In this document: positions 22,805 through 30,181 of the stretch, one piece after another
Numbering within the stretch: position 1 is the first letter of the stretch
How the letters are laid out: every line of letters starts with the position of its first letter
Virus record (IMG/VR): IMGVR_UViG_3300018003_000003
Coordinates: 1 to 46,275 of that record
Source of the DNA: a virus
Direction: 5' to 3' (one strand)
Length of the DNA stretch: 46,275 bases
Program-made: the position numbers and the translations under genes
Notes under the pieces: generated by a model
What the model saw: the letters and a program-made list of their open reading frames with translations, nothing else
Told to the model about the DNA's origin: nothing
Database searches by the model: none

Positions 22805-23132
22805 TTTTCTTAGCTTCCCTCTTAAGTCGCTCGTCGACTTGTTTATCCAACGGGATTAACTCGACGACTTCGCCTGTTTTTTTATCGTAGAATGTCCGGT
22901 TTTTCATCTCGACCTCATCAGTCGAGCGGCCGAGCGCTGGCAGCCAGAGACCGCCTTCGACACGCGCTGGTGCTTTTTTACCCTCGATGATTTCGGTTGT
23001 TATATCTCGCGGGTGATAACAGACGCCTACCTTATCGGTGTGCTTACACGACATACAAGCGCTTGACCTACTTTTACCGAGCGGACATTCGCCTTCGAAG
23101 CCGTTTTCGAACGTTATTTTTAGTATCGTCAT
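22794..23132 (-). CDS. Cysteine-containing protein, unknown
   Basis: 112 residues. Residues 15-42: 'CPLGKSRSSACMSCKHTDKVGVCYHP', a metal-site-like cluster. Then a longer helical, basic region ('IPLDKQVDERLKREAKKNAR'). Its ATG overlaps the stop of the 40-residue membrane gene. No family was recognised. Confidence 0.62.
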   Translation of the reverse strand: MTILKITFENGFEGECPLGKSRSSACMSCKHTDKVGVCYHPRDITTEIIEGKKAPARVEGGLWLPALGRSTDEVEMKNRTFYDKKTGEVVELIPLDKQVDERLKREAKKNAR

Positions 23133-23251
23133 CTAGACCCTACATACCCTACCGCGAAGACCAGCAGCATAAACAGCACAAACAGAACGAATAGCCACCA
23201 CTCTTCGCCGAGAATACGCCATAAAACTAAGCGAAGTCGTAAGCTGTTCAT
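23129..23251 (-). CDS. Tryptophan-rich single-span membrane peptide
   Basis: 40 residues: basic start 'MNSLRLRLVLWRILGEEWW' and one span 'LFVLFVLFMLLVFAVGYVG'. Start AAAAATG and an ATGA overlap with the next gene support it over a competing 69-residue frame across the same DNA (23133-23342). Role unknown. Confidence 0.58.
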   Translation of the reverse strand: MNSLRLRLVLWRILGEEWWLFVLFVLFMLLVFAVGYVGSR

Positions 23252-23253
23252 TT

Positions 23254-23424
23254 TTAAGCGTAGATTGGCGCGACTTCAGTAACGTTCCCACGTATGTAGC
23301 CGAGTAGCTGCATAAGCCCGTTAAAGCAAAGCGATTTTGCATTAGCGTCCATAGTAGCCGCCATCACCATACCGAGCATCATAAAGATACTGTTCTGTAG
23401 AATCTCGATGTCGTTCTCTGCCAT
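23254..23424 (-). CDS. 56-residue protein with hydrophobic helix
   Basis: 'NDIEILQNSIFMMLGMVMAATMDANAKSLCFNGLMQLLGYIRG' contains one Met-rich hydrophobic helix. The stop is 2 bp before the next start (TAAAAATG). The reading frame explains the DNA better than the overlapping longer frame. Role unknown. Confidence 0.52.
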   Translation of the reverse strand: MAENDIEILQNSIFMMLGMVMAATMDANAKSLCFNGLMQLLGYIRGNVTEVAPIYA

Positions 23425-23426
23425 TG

Positions 23427-23723
23427 TTACTCCTTCTTAATACTCCCGTTTTCGTAGCGGATTATGTGTAGTAGCGGGCATACGCCGCCGCGTTCTCGCA
23501 TATCATTATATAGTCCACAATACGTCGTGTCTCTAATCTTTCGCGGGGCGACTATCGTAGCGAAAGTATGACTAAACTTACACTCTGTACAATCCTCAGT
23601 CATAAAGTCTGGCCGCGTTCGCTCGACTACTTTATAAATCTTCAGTTCTTTCTTCGCTTGTGTGGTGGTGCAGGCATAAGAACAGCCTGAACCGAAGTAT
23701 TCATTAAAAAGTTCTGGTTTCAT
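23427..23723 (-). CDS. Cysteine-containing protein, unknown
   Basis: 98 residues with 'GSGCSYACTTTQAKKELK', 'EDCTECKFSH', 'TTYCGLYND' and 'GVCPLLH'. Seven cysteines suggest a metal or Fe-S site. A compact single domain. The start overlaps the preceding stop by 4 bp. No family was recognised. Confidence 0.62.
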   Translation of the reverse strand: MKPELFNEYFGSGCSYACTTTQAKKELKIYKVVERTRPDFMTEDCTECKFSHTFATIVAPRKIRDTTYCGLYNDMRERGGVCPLLHIIRYENGSIKKE

Positions 23724-23971
23724 ACTTTAACTCCAAATAGTCTTTCTCTTATGGTCGAGTGCTGAATAATCATCGCCTTAAACTCCTTCGTGAATCTGTT
23801 CGGGACAGTTACCCAGAAGCTATCGCAGCCTGTACATTCGGTGTACGTGATAGCGTTTTTAAACGTGTTACTCACCTTAAGCGGACTGTGACAATAGGGA
23901 CATTTAATCGGCTGTTCTGATAGAAACTTCTCGACGTTCTTAGCGTCGATTATCGGCGCTTCTTCTGTCAT
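23720..23971 (-). CDS. Zinc-ribbon protein
   Basis: 83 residues with a clear ribbon 'IKCPYCHSPLKVSNTFKNAITYTECTGCDSFWV' (two CxxC knuckles, 22 residues apart). Typical of archaeal viral transcription-associated ribbons. The C-terminal part is amphipathic. Overlaps both neighbours by 4 bp. Confidence 0.66.
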   Translation of the reverse strand: MTEEAPIIDAKNVEKFLSEQPIKCPYCHSPLKVSNTFKNAITYTECTGCDSFWVTVPNRFTKEFKAMIIQHSTIRERLFGVKV

Positions 23972-24198
23972 TTTAGCATCCTGTTAATGTCGCTAATCGT
24001 CAGCCAGTTAGGGGCCATTCGAATCAGATGCGGCGGCGCTCTTAGGTTATTCATAGCTTCCCAGTAGATAAATAAAAAATCACTGAAGTAGTCTTCTCCG
24101 AAGTCGAACCCGGCTTCGCGGTCGGTCTCTGCGAGCGAAATCGCACAACAAAGGCAATGAAGTTCTAGCTGTCTGGAAACTATTGTACAGACTCCCAT
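23968..24198 (-). CDS. Unknown 76-residue protein
   Basis: Starts 'MGVCTIVSRQLELHCLCCAISLAETDREAGFDFGEDYFSDFLFIYWEAMNN'. An N-terminal Cys cluster and a helical C-terminal part. Overlaps the CxxC gene upstream by 19 bp. No family was recognised. Confidence 0.58.
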   Translation of the reverse strand: MGVCTIVSRQLELHCLCCAISLAETDREAGFDFGEDYFSDFLFIYWEAMNNLRAPPHLIRMAPNWLTISDINRMLK

Positions 24199-24368
24199 TC
24201 GCTGCCTCGTCTTAGGTTAATCTCATAGTCGCAGTTGCCTTTATGCGGGTGGTGCTCTAGTCGACAAATGTAGTGCTTACCGTGTATCAGCATTAACCCG
24301 CCGTTATAGTGCAGGCACGTCTGGCATATCGCTATCTGCGTCGTTGTCTTCGTCGTCTTCGCTGTCAA
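24180..24368 (-). CDS. CxxC-H miniprotein
   Basis: 62 residues: Thr/Lys-rich start, then 'ICQTCLHYNGGLMLIHGKHYICRLEHHPHKGNC', a CxxC-H...C...C arrangement with extra histidines. Its first 65 bp overlap the 101-residue gene in another frame, and the finger itself needs that part, so the overlap is probably real. Confidence 0.52.
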   Translation of the reverse strand: MTAKTTKTTTQIAICQTCLHYNGGLMLIHGKHYICRLEHHPHKGNCDYEINLRRGSEWESVQ

Positions 24369-24609
24369 TCACTACCGCCTTTACCTTTTCATCAGCCGCC
24401 TGTGCGACCAGCCCGTTTATGAGTGCTTCGAGAGACGCTGGTTCTGGTGAGTCCATTTCTATGAGGTTCTTATCGGCGCGTGTGAACATCAGCTTCGCGC
24501 CTTTATACTCTACCTCGTAAGACTTGCCAATCTCCATTTTCTTAATGCGCAGGCGTACGCGCCGGTTTTCGACGTAGACGACAGGCATTTTTTTGTCTAT
24601 CGCGGTCAT
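24304..24609 (-). CDS. Unknown 101-residue protein with acidic tail
   Basis: A strand-rich N-terminal half ('MPVVYVENRRVRLRIKKMEIGKSYEVEYKGAKLMF'), then helices and an acidic tail (EDDEDNDADSD). Possibly a small beta-barrel DNA or RNA protein, as charge separation suggests. Overlaps neighbours at both ends. Confidence 0.62.
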   Translation of the reverse strand: MTAIDKKMPVVYVENRRVRLRIKKMEIGKSYEVEYKGAKLMFTRADKNLIEMDSPEPASLEALINGLVAQAADEKVKAVVIDSEDDEDNDADSDMPDVPAL

Positions 24610-24818
24610 TCTACGTCCTCGTTCTCGCTCTCATCGTCGTCGATGAACCTAACACTGGTTAGGTTATCGCGCTCGATGGTCATAGCCACTCTGAACTGCG
24701 ACTCACATATCGGACATTGCGCCCGCGCGTCGAACGTTATCTCAAGCGCTCGAATGACGTTACCGTCAAAGAGAACCTGATTCGTCTGGCAGCTCGGACA
24801 AGTAACTGTTACTCTCAT
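24606..24818 (-). CDS. Zinc-ribbon protein
   Basis: 70 residues from the ATG at 24818, which has AGGAG 4 nt upstream. A GTG at 24836 is possible but lies in the preceding gene. Ribbon: 'VTCPSCQTNQVLFDGNVIRALEITFDARAQCPICESQF'. Acidic C-terminus. A likely transcription- or replication-linked ribbon. Confidence 0.64.
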   Translation of the reverse strand: MRVTVTCPSCQTNQVLFDGNVIRALEITFDARAQCPICESQFRVAMTIERDNLTSVRFIDDDESENEDVE

Positions 24819-24916
24819 CTTACTCCTGTTAACCACGAACCATAGATGCCGATTATAATAATAATCATCAACATCATTTCAACGCGAAGTAGAAACGCCT
24901 CTTCGCGAGCGCTCAT
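24815..24916 (-). CDS. 33-residue single-span membrane peptide
   Basis: Charged start 'MSAREEAFLLRVE', then one span 'MMLMIIIIIGIYGSWL'. Its stop overlaps the next ATG (ATGA). Role unknown. Confidence 0.52.
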   Translation of the reverse strand: MSAREEAFLLRVEMMLMIIIIIGIYGSWLTGVR

Positions 24917-24933
24917 TTGTTTACTTAAGAACG

Positions 24934-25149
24934 TCACTTCTGGTCGCCCACTCTCTGCGCTATGACGCCGGGAATTAAAATGATAAACCCGAGTAGCACA
25001 TACAGAATAAATAATCCTACCCCCGCATAAATGAAAGAGAGTGGCGTCGTCGGCAGTATGTAGTGCGTTAGCATATACCAGTTCGCTATAATCATCGCTG
25101 GTAAGCCAATAATTATCTGCGCGATTAGCGCTTTATACGCCGAGGGCAT
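24934..25149 (-). CDS. Two-span membrane protein
   Basis: 71 residues with spans at about 5-28 and 38-63 ('LSFIYAGVGLFILYVLLGFIILIPGVI') and short charged ends. The size would fit a holin or small transporter-like protein. No family was recognised. The upstream stop is 1 bp away. Confidence 0.62.
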   Translation of the reverse strand: MPSAYKALIAQIIIGLPAMIIANWYMLTHYILPTTPLSFIYAGVGLFILYVLLGFIILIPGVIAQRVGDQK

Positions 25150-25305
25150 TTAGTTTATCCGATTAGGCTTTTCCTTTCCCGTTACGGCGATGCTAAACTC
25201 GTCGTAGACGGCCATGTTCGCCAGACGGTTCTTAACATCGTCGAGAGCCTCTGACAGCTCATCTATTTCCAGTTTCTTGTACGACAGTCTGATTTCTTTA
25301 ACCAT
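25150..25305 (-). CDS. 51-residue coiled-coil-like protein
   Basis: A helical heptad run 'VKEIRLSYKKLEIDELSEALDDVKNRLANM' and a short basic tail. It overlaps the upstream GTG-start gene by 8 bp. No family was recognised. Confidence 0.52.
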   Translation of the reverse strand: MVKEIRLSYKKLEIDELSEALDDVKNRLANMAVYDEFSIAVTGKEKPNRIN

Positions 25306-25444
25306 CTTTTACTCCCACGACGCACCAGTATCCTTTCGAGTCGCATCTGAGATGTTCGCACCTGACACAACGCTTCGGCACGACACCCGCAACATTAGCG
25401 AATAGAACAGTACTTTTGTCTATCGGGCAACGTCGCTCAAACAC
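25298..25444 (-). CDS. 48-residue cysteine-rich protein with GTG start
   Basis: Starts at GTG with GAGGA 5 nt upstream. 'RRCPIDKSTVLFANVAGVVPKRCVRCEHLRCDSKGYWC' shows six cysteines in a knuckle layout. Below the usual ORF length cut-off. Assignment as a gene rests on the ribosome site and cysteine pattern. Confidence 0.5.
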   Translation of the reverse strand: MFERRCPIDKSTVLFANVAGVVPKRCVRCEHLRCDSKGYWCVVGVKDG

Positions 25445-25475
25445 AGTTATCCTCTATACTCTTACCTTAATTACT

Positions 25476-25727
25476 TTACCCAGGTACGGCCTCTTTAAGA
25501 TTCGTTCGCTTACCGCCGATAGCGTAGACGCTCGCGGGGTAAATGCAGTCGATAAACTCGTCCGGCTTGCTCAGGTCGGGTCTGTGTATGCCCTTATGAT
25601 GATTGCACGTCATACACAGCGTTACGTACATGTAGTTCACTGTCCCAACGAGGGGGCAGTCCTCGACGTATTTCTCGCCGACTATTTGCCGCGTGTACGT
25701 CTTCTGGTTTATTTTTCTTAGTGTCAT
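25476..25727 (-). CDS. Small Cys/His protein
   Basis: 83 residues: 'VGEKYVEDCPLVGTVNYMYVTLCMTCNHHKGIHRPDL' (C, CxxC, HH), probably zinc-binding, with a beta-type C-terminus. Located 3 bp after the HNH-like gene. No family was recognised. Confidence 0.58.
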   Translation of the reverse strand: MTLRKINQKTYTRQIVGEKYVEDCPLVGTVNYMYVTLCMTCNHHKGIHRPDLSKPDEFIDCIYPASVYAIGGKRTNLKEAVPG

Positions 25728-25730
25728 AAT

Positions 25731-26138
25731 TTAGAATTTCTCTCCATATTTTTTAACTATCTCTTCCCACGTGAAGCCGAATGTCATAGCGTTTGAAACT
25801 CTACTATGGTGAACATAACATAGATGCACAAATTCCGAGGCTCTCCACGGTTCGTCACGTAAGATACGCACCGCCCCTTTTTCGTGACCGTTACCTGACT
25901 TCTCGTGTGCTTCTAATCCACCCCTACAGTCGTTAGTCTCGTGAAAGAAGCACGTGTCGCCGAGAAGTTTAAACTTATTCTCATTAAGTTTCTGTCTATA
26001 TTTCTTATTATCTTTCCTTTTACGAGCTTTACCCTTCGGCGACTGCTCAAATTTCTTTTTACGAGCTTTACCTTTCGGCGACTTCTCAAATTTCTTTTTA
26101 CTAGCTTTACTCCCGAGCGACTGGTTACTCTTTTGCAC
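25731..26138 (-). CDS. HNH-like protein with basic 13-residue repeats
   Basis: 135 residues from a GTG at 26138. The N-terminal part consists of basic 13-residue repeats ('KKFEKSPKGKARK' type). The C-terminal part has 'LLGDTCFFHETNDCRGGLEAHEKSGNGHEKGAVRIL' and 'HLCYVHHSRV', an HNH/treble-clef layout. The same frame stays coding-like for about 30 codons upstream of this GTG, including another repeat unit, but no standard start is present there. The true start may be non-canonical. The repeats probably hold DNA. Confidence 0.66.
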   Translation of the reverse strand: MQKSNQSLGSKASKKKFEKSPKGKARKKKFEQSPKGKARKRKDNKKYRQKLNENKFKLLGDTCFFHETNDCRGGLEAHEKSGNGHEKGAVRILRDEPWRASEFVHLCYVHHSRVSNAMTFGFTWEEIVKKYGEKF

Positions 26139-26177
26139 AGAGGCTTTACCACTCGGCGTCTTTCTCCACGTGCGGTT
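26022..26177. repeat. Four 39-bp tandem repeats
   Basis: Units at 26022, 26061, 26100 and 26139, each 39 bp (13 codons). The first two are nearly identical and the last two are diverged. They encode the basic Lys/Ser/Pro repeats of the HNH-like protein and continue upstream of its listed start. Confidence 0.8.
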
Positions 26178-26238
26178 ATACTCGCGCTGACGAGCTAGAT
26201 AGTCTTCTCTACTTTCGCCTTTACGCTGACTTGGCGTG

Positions 26239-27087
26239 TTAGCTCATCTCTTCGCTTAATCTACGTTTTGTCATTTCGACATACTTAGCGTTCACGTCGA
26301 TGCCAATATACCCGCGACCCAGTCTTCTCGCTACGAGGCACGTCGTTCCGCTGCCGACGAACGGGTCTAGTACCGTTCCATTCTCGGGACAGCCGGCGAG
26401 TATCATCGGTTCTACGAGCGCCTCGGGGAACACGGCGAAATGTTCTTCTGTGTTAGCGCGAGGGGGGTTAATGCTCCACACGCAGCGCTTATTTCGCCCG
26501 CGCTCTGGGTCGATAGACTCGATAATTCGGCGTTTAGTGTCACTCGGGTTCTGCGCTTTAGCACTCGAATAGTCCTTCTGTGCTCGCCCCCCGTATGCTT
26601 TCTGCTTTAGCGTTATCTCGGCATACGGCTCAAAAATCTGGTTCCAGTAGTAGTCTTTCGACTTTACGAAGTGATAGACATACTCAAAATCCAGAGTGAA
26701 ATCGTCCTTCACGCTCTGCGGAAGGCAGCTCGGCTTATGCCAGATGATTGTTCTTCGCTTTAGCCACGTGTAACGACAGTAAAAGTCCATAGCAAAACGC
26801 ATAGCCAGCGCGAACTGTTCTGGAATCATTAGGTCGCTCTTATTATAAAACGTAGTTCCAATAACGACAAAAACGTTTCCGGTGTCCTTCAGTACCTTAT
26901 GAACTTCGCTGAAGATGCTCATTAGATTTTTAATATACTCAGCTACCGAAAGCTCGGTTCCCAACCTGCTACCATATTCGCGTAGGTTATAGTAGGGTGG
27001 AGATGTGACGACGCAGTCGACTGACCCGGGTTTTAGCGTTTTTAGGACGTCTTTAGCATCGCCGTGAATCGCTTCTCTGATTAACAT
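26239..27087 (-). CDS. DNA methyltransferase, N4-cytosine/N6-adenine type, beta-class order
   Basis: 282 residues. The catalytic motif comes first (S29-P-P-Y32 in 'VVTSPPYYNLREYG') and the S-adenosylmethionine motif last ('LDPFVGSGTTCLVARRLGRGYIGIDVN'), the beta-class order. The SPPY form is common in N4-cytosine enzymes, though N6-adenine cannot be excluded. No matching restriction gene is adjacent, so it is an orphan enzyme, probably protecting viral DNA or altering expression. A TTAACA-N2-TGTTAA dyad covers its start codon. Confidence 0.88.
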   Translation of the reverse strand: MLIREAIHGDAKDVLKTLKPGSVDCVVTSPPYYNLREYGSRLGTELSVAEYIKNLMSIFSEVHKVLKDTGNVFVVIGTTFYNKSDLMIPEQFALAMRFAMDFYCRYTWLKRRTIIWHKPSCLPQSVKDDFTLDFEYVYHFVKSKDYYWNQIFEPYAEITLKQKAYGGRAQKDYSSAKAQNPSDTKRRIIESIDPERGRNKRCVWSINPPRANTEEHFAVFPEALVEPMILAGCPENGTVLDPFVGSGTTCLVARRLGRGYIGIDVNAKYVEMTKRRLSEEMS

Positions 27088-27094
27088 GTGTTAA
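27081..27094. promoter_or_regulatory. Operator-like dyad at methyltransferase start codon
   Basis: TTAACATGTGTTAA. The ATG of the methyltransferase lies inside it (27085-27087). The same 14 bp occur at 45701-45714. Confidence 0.65.
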
Positions 27095-27399
27095 CTTTTT
27101 TTATTATATTTTGCTTCGGGGTGTAGTCGATGATACCGCGCTCTGTCCTTCTCACGCTGCCGCTCTTTCACTTCGGGACGCTGGCTGTACTTGGCATAAT
27201 ACGCCTTCCGCTTGCTTTCCTTCTCTTCAGCCGACATTAGTACTCTCTCTTTTCGCGGGAACCACGTATTATAAACGTCTACGAGCGGGCCGTTCCAGTT
27301 ATTAATCTGAATCGTCCTGTCGGAACCGAAGCACTTACGTCTAGCCTTGACTCGAATTTCGTTCTCGATAGATACGTTGGTATAATCTGTTTCGTTCAC
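27091..27399 (-). CDS. Basic protein with 'RPEVKERQREKDRARY' repeat type
   Basis: 102 residues, very rich in Lys/Arg. The C-terminal half has phage HNH-associated repeats ('SKRKAYYAKYSQRPEVKERQREKDRARY'). The N-terminal half is 'CFGSDRTIQINNWNGPLVDVYNTWFPRKERVL'. Probably DNA-associated. Overlaps the next gene by 59 bp. Confidence 0.6.
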   Translation of the reverse strand: MNETDYTNVSIENEIRVKARRKCFGSDRTIQINNWNGPLVDVYNTWFPRKERVLMSAEEKESKRKAYYAKYSQRPEVKERQREKDRARYHRLHPEAKYNKKS

Positions 27400-27529
27400 G
27401 TTTTCTCAAGTCCAGTCGTCTTTTCAGTTTAAATTCAGCGGTCTGTTCGCGGGCTCGACGTCTGGCTTTCACGTCTGGTCGAGCGTGGTATTCTCTGTCC
27501 TTAAGCTTTCTTCGCTCGTCGTCGCTCAT
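27341..27529 (-). CDS. Basic repeat protein
   Basis: 62 residues, over 40% Lys/Arg/Glu: 'DREYHARPDVKARRRAREQTAEFKLKRRLDLRKRERNR'. Related to its downstream neighbour by the 'RP[DE]VKxR' motif, so the two may be diverged halves or duplicates. Overlaps both neighbours. Confidence 0.55.
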   Translation of the reverse strand: MSDDERRKLKDREYHARPDVKARRRAREQTAEFKLKRRLDLRKRERNRLYQRIYRERNSSQG

Positions 27530-27860
27530 TTCTGATTTCTACGGTTTCTTCTTCAGTGAACGGTGATTCTTCGGTGTCGGTGTCTGATTTAATATGAAGA
27601 GCAATAAGATAATCTACCCTATCCATCAGTTGATTTACTTTAGATTTTAGCGCGTCGATTTCTATTTCGTGTAGGAGAAGTCGTTCTTCACGGTCAGGCT
27701 CATAGCGCGAACAGCACCTTGCGAGGTCTTCGTTGTCCCCGAAGCGAACTTTACCTAGTCTATCACACTTAACCCTGTAGTCCAATCCTGAGTGTTTCAG
27801 TTTAAGGCAGTTGTCGCACGATTCACATTTACACGTCTGCATTTTAAATCCCAGTTTCAT
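27501..27860 (-). CDS. Cysteine-rich finger plus coiled coil
   Basis: 119 residues. Residues 9-50: 'CKCESCDNCLKLKHSGLDYRVKC' and 'RCCSRYEP', a CxC..C..C type cluster shared with archaeal viral finger proteins. Residues 55-90 form a coiled coil ('LLHEIEIDALKSKVNQLMDRVDYLI'). An internal ATG (residue 7) is an alternative start. First gene after the GC-rich island, so a promoter upstream is likely. Confidence 0.65.
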   Translation of the reverse strand: MKLGFKMQTCKCESCDNCLKLKHSGLDYRVKCDRLGKVRFGDNEDLARCCSRYEPDREERLLLHEIEIDALKSKVNQLMDRVDYLIALHIKSDTDTEESPFTEEETVEIRNERRRAKKA

Positions 27861-27894
27861 TAGTTAGTCGTTAGTAAGTAAGCGTTCGACAAAT

Positions 27895-27902
27895 GTTATA
27901 AA
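27895..27902 (-). promoter_or_regulatory. TATA-like box upstream of 27860 gene
   Basis: TTTATAAC on the minus strand about 35-42 nt before the ATG, with a purine-rich BRE-like stretch upstream. Position and sequence fit an archaeal promoter. Confidence 0.4.
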
Positions 27903-28969
27903 CATATCCACCGTTTCCCCGAGAAAGACGTGTCCGGACTGTAAGCGTTCGACGATTTAGTCTGAAGTTGTTTGAATTCCGGGAGTGAGCACCCCCTGTT
28001 GGCCACATCCGCCGGGCGGTTGAGACTCATTTTTTCCAACCGGACATTCCTAGCCGCACAATCGAGCCCCCGTTTGCGCCCCCGCTTCCGAGGTAGGGTG
28101 CTCCCTACCCCGCCCTATCGCTAGGGCTCTAGAAGCCAAGTATACTTGCCGAACCCCGGCCAGAACAGCGGACTGCTTCTAGCAACGTCCGGCTTCTCCG
28201 GCTTTGTCCGATTGGGTTGTCCGGCTGAAGATTTCTTTCTGCTCTGAGATGTCTCGGCTTAGAACTGAAGTCGTCGCTTCGCTACGCATTGCCTGTTCGC
28301 ACGTCTCGTCTTAGCCTGTTCGCTTCTATCCTACTGAGTGTGTCTTTAGTAGTGTAGTCCTCATCTCTTCGCGGGGCGAAGCCGGACAAGCAGAGTCACC
28401 ACGACGCTTCTATAGCCCATCGGCCTGACATACCTCGCCCTAGCCCTCGAGTCCTAGTCCCACTGAGTTATCTGGTCTAGCCGGACACTTCTTTCTCGCG
28501 TCTCGCGCTGAGTCCTCGAGTCCGGGTCTGACTGAGTCGGGTCTCGTCTCGTCTTCGTCTGGGTCTTCGTCTGTCTACTATAGCAACAATCCACTGAGTT
28601 ATACACTGGCTCATCGCGGGCCGATGCCGGGCCACTGCTATCAATCCGGCGATACCTCCTTCACCAATCGAGCAACCGGGAAGGCGGCATTGGCGGGGTA
28701 ACTAACCGACATAGTAGAAGGGTGCGGTGTTATCGGTGTGCTGTCGAAGCCGAGGCTGAAGTGGCTGAGTGGCTGAAGGCCGTAGGCCGCTTAGGCCGCT
28801 GAGCCGCACCTTCCCGAGCAACTTGCCAGCCCTACCAACGGCTACCCCGATTGGCTTTTGGTGGTTTGGTTTGTCCGGCCAACTTGGTTACCTATTGATT
28901 ACGCCACCCTATCAGTTGGAGCATCTTAAACTATCACCGAGAGGGTAGTATATAAAGGACTAAAGAGCC

Positions 28970-29320
28970 TTTCTGAGTAACTTAACGGCCTGAGTGTTGC
29001 CCTGTCGCTCGTGAACATAGATATGTTGCTTTAGACTGAGACACGCCAAGTTGGTGATGTCGTTATTCATCGGGTCGCCGTCGATGTGGTGAATATGCCT
29101 TATGCTTTATCCAGACTTGTCTTGCTTTGCGGCTGTCCCTCGGCTTTCTTTTCCTACTTGGTAGGCTAACAACAATTTGAATAAACTTCGGCCATTGTTT
29201 TACCTTATACCGAGGCGTTGGTCTTGGTGGTAGTGCCACTTTTGGCTTTAACCAAAGACCGAAATCCTCGAATTCGGGCTTCTGAGCATACTGCCGCATA
29301 CCCCAGTTATCACTCATCAC
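28970..29320 (-). pseudogene. Frameshifted HNH endonuclease
   Basis: Frame 1 starts at ATG 29320 and gives a basic N-terminal part ending 'RKARQVWIK'. A +1 shift there continues as 'SIRHIHHIDGDPMNNDITNLACLSLKQH', the typical core of HNH homing endonucleases, and ends at the TAG 28970-28972. In frame 1 the protein instead ends after 85 residues with no HNH core. The gene is therefore probably inactive, unless a sequencing error or recoding is involved. It sits inside the GC-rich island. Confidence 0.7.
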
Positions 29321-29763
29321 TCGAATTCAGGTGATAGAACGTATAAGTCTAGCGAAGACGGCCGGACATTCGATGTCTTCACTCAGAAGATGCCACCTAA
29401 TGCCATCCGTTACCTGCCCGGCTTTAATCCTTTTACTTCACTCATCAAACCTTTTAGCAACCCTCATCAAACCTTTTCGCGGGACGGGCCTAGGCAATCC
29501 GAGGCCAGAATCAACGTCCGTTTCGCTAACGGAAGATGCCGGACAGGTGGATTCTCTAGGCCGGCATTGGATTGACAAGAGGCCAAGCGCCCCTAAAGGC
29601 CCCTTTTCGGTGGCTTGGTGCGGCTAACTGAACCGAGGCGCTGGCGTGTCCGGATTAGCGAATGGTAGGGCGTCGGGGTTCTGGCTGCCGAAGGGCGCCC
29701 GTAGGGAGCCCGGGCTCTTAACCGGACGTTCTAAACCGCACATTCGAGCTATTTTAACTGTAC

Positions 29764-29794
29764 TAACGAAAGCCGTAGCAAGCTTCTTTCGTTA
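29764..29794. terminator. Strong 9-bp hairpin
   Basis: TAACGAAAG and CTTTCGTTA separated by 13 nt form a perfect stem, followed on the + strand by AAAAT. It lies between the island and the next leftward gene's 3' end. It could end the transcript coming from 30.2 kb, but archaeal termination does not require hairpins, so its function is open. Confidence 0.4.
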
Positions 29795-29822
29795 AAATGA
29801 AGCCCTACCTGAGCTTTTCAAT

Positions 29823-29883
29823 ACCGAAAATATTTTTAGCTTTTTTTAGAGCTTTTTTCTATTTCCGTATGTTTATTTTCGGT
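29823..29883. promoter_or_regulatory. AT-rich dyad, possible DNA unwinding or control element
   Basis: ACCGAAAATA (29823-29832) and TATTTTCGGT (29874-29883) form a 10-bp inverted repeat around a very AT-rich, T-tract-bearing spacer, with further AT-rich DNA to 29930. It is the lowest-GC stretch next to the GC-rich island. An origin or regulatory role is a guess. Confidence 0.35.
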
Positions 29884-30013
29884 TATTTATAGTTATTCTG
29901 AATATTCTAAGTAAAAAAATGTTAAGAGGGGTGGATATTCTCGCACTTGAGAAACGGAAGTTTCGAACATCGAACTTAAGTTATCAGTGAGAGGTTCATA
30001 TAGGTATCAGTGT

Positions 30014-30181
30014 TTACTTACATAACTCATCTTTATCTTTTCGCGGGGCGGTTTCTTCGCGGGGCGCATAGCCGGGACAGTCGGGTACGTTACCGTTTAG
30101 AAAAATAGCCTTCAGCTCGCACCCGTAGCCTAAACGATATTCCCATAAACAGTTTTTATAATATACTAGCTTATCGTTCAT
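30014..30181 (-). CDS. 55-residue Cys-containing protein
   Basis: 'NCLWEYRLGYGCELKAIFLNGNVPDCPGYAPREE' with four cysteines, then a charged tail containing two copies of the APR/PRK coding form of the TCGCGGGG motif. Stop TAA at 30014-30016. Last gene before the island. Confidence 0.52.
   Translation of the reverse strand: MNDKLVYYKNCLWEYRLGYGCELKAIFLNGNVPDCPGYAPREETAPRKDKDELCK

Larger units (their letters stand above)
27861..30013. other. GC-rich, largely gene-free island
   Basis: 2.15 kb in which only a broken HNH gene can be recognised. It is rich in TGTCCGG/CCGGACA (at least ten copies, both orientations), short GC hairpins (near 28092-28130) and imperfect repeats: CTCGAGTCC...ACTGAGT near 28447 and 28513, and CTCATCAAACCTTTT at about 29441 and 29462. 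A diverged ~29-bp direct repeat lies near its ends (28038-28066 and 29720-29748). No promoter-gene unit could be supported in 28067-28969 or 29330-29719. Confidence 0.6.

Noticed and set aside
23133-23342. 69-codon minus-strand frame
   Set aside because: Two overlapping shorter frames (23129-23251 and 23254-23424) have better starts, ATGA/TAAAAATG coupling and membrane-protein character.
29331-29627. 98-codon + strand frame in the GC-rich island
   Set aside because: Composition is not protein-like, there is no ribosome site, it is on the only strand without supported genes, and it contains repeat units (CTCATCAAACCTTTT) that explain its openness.
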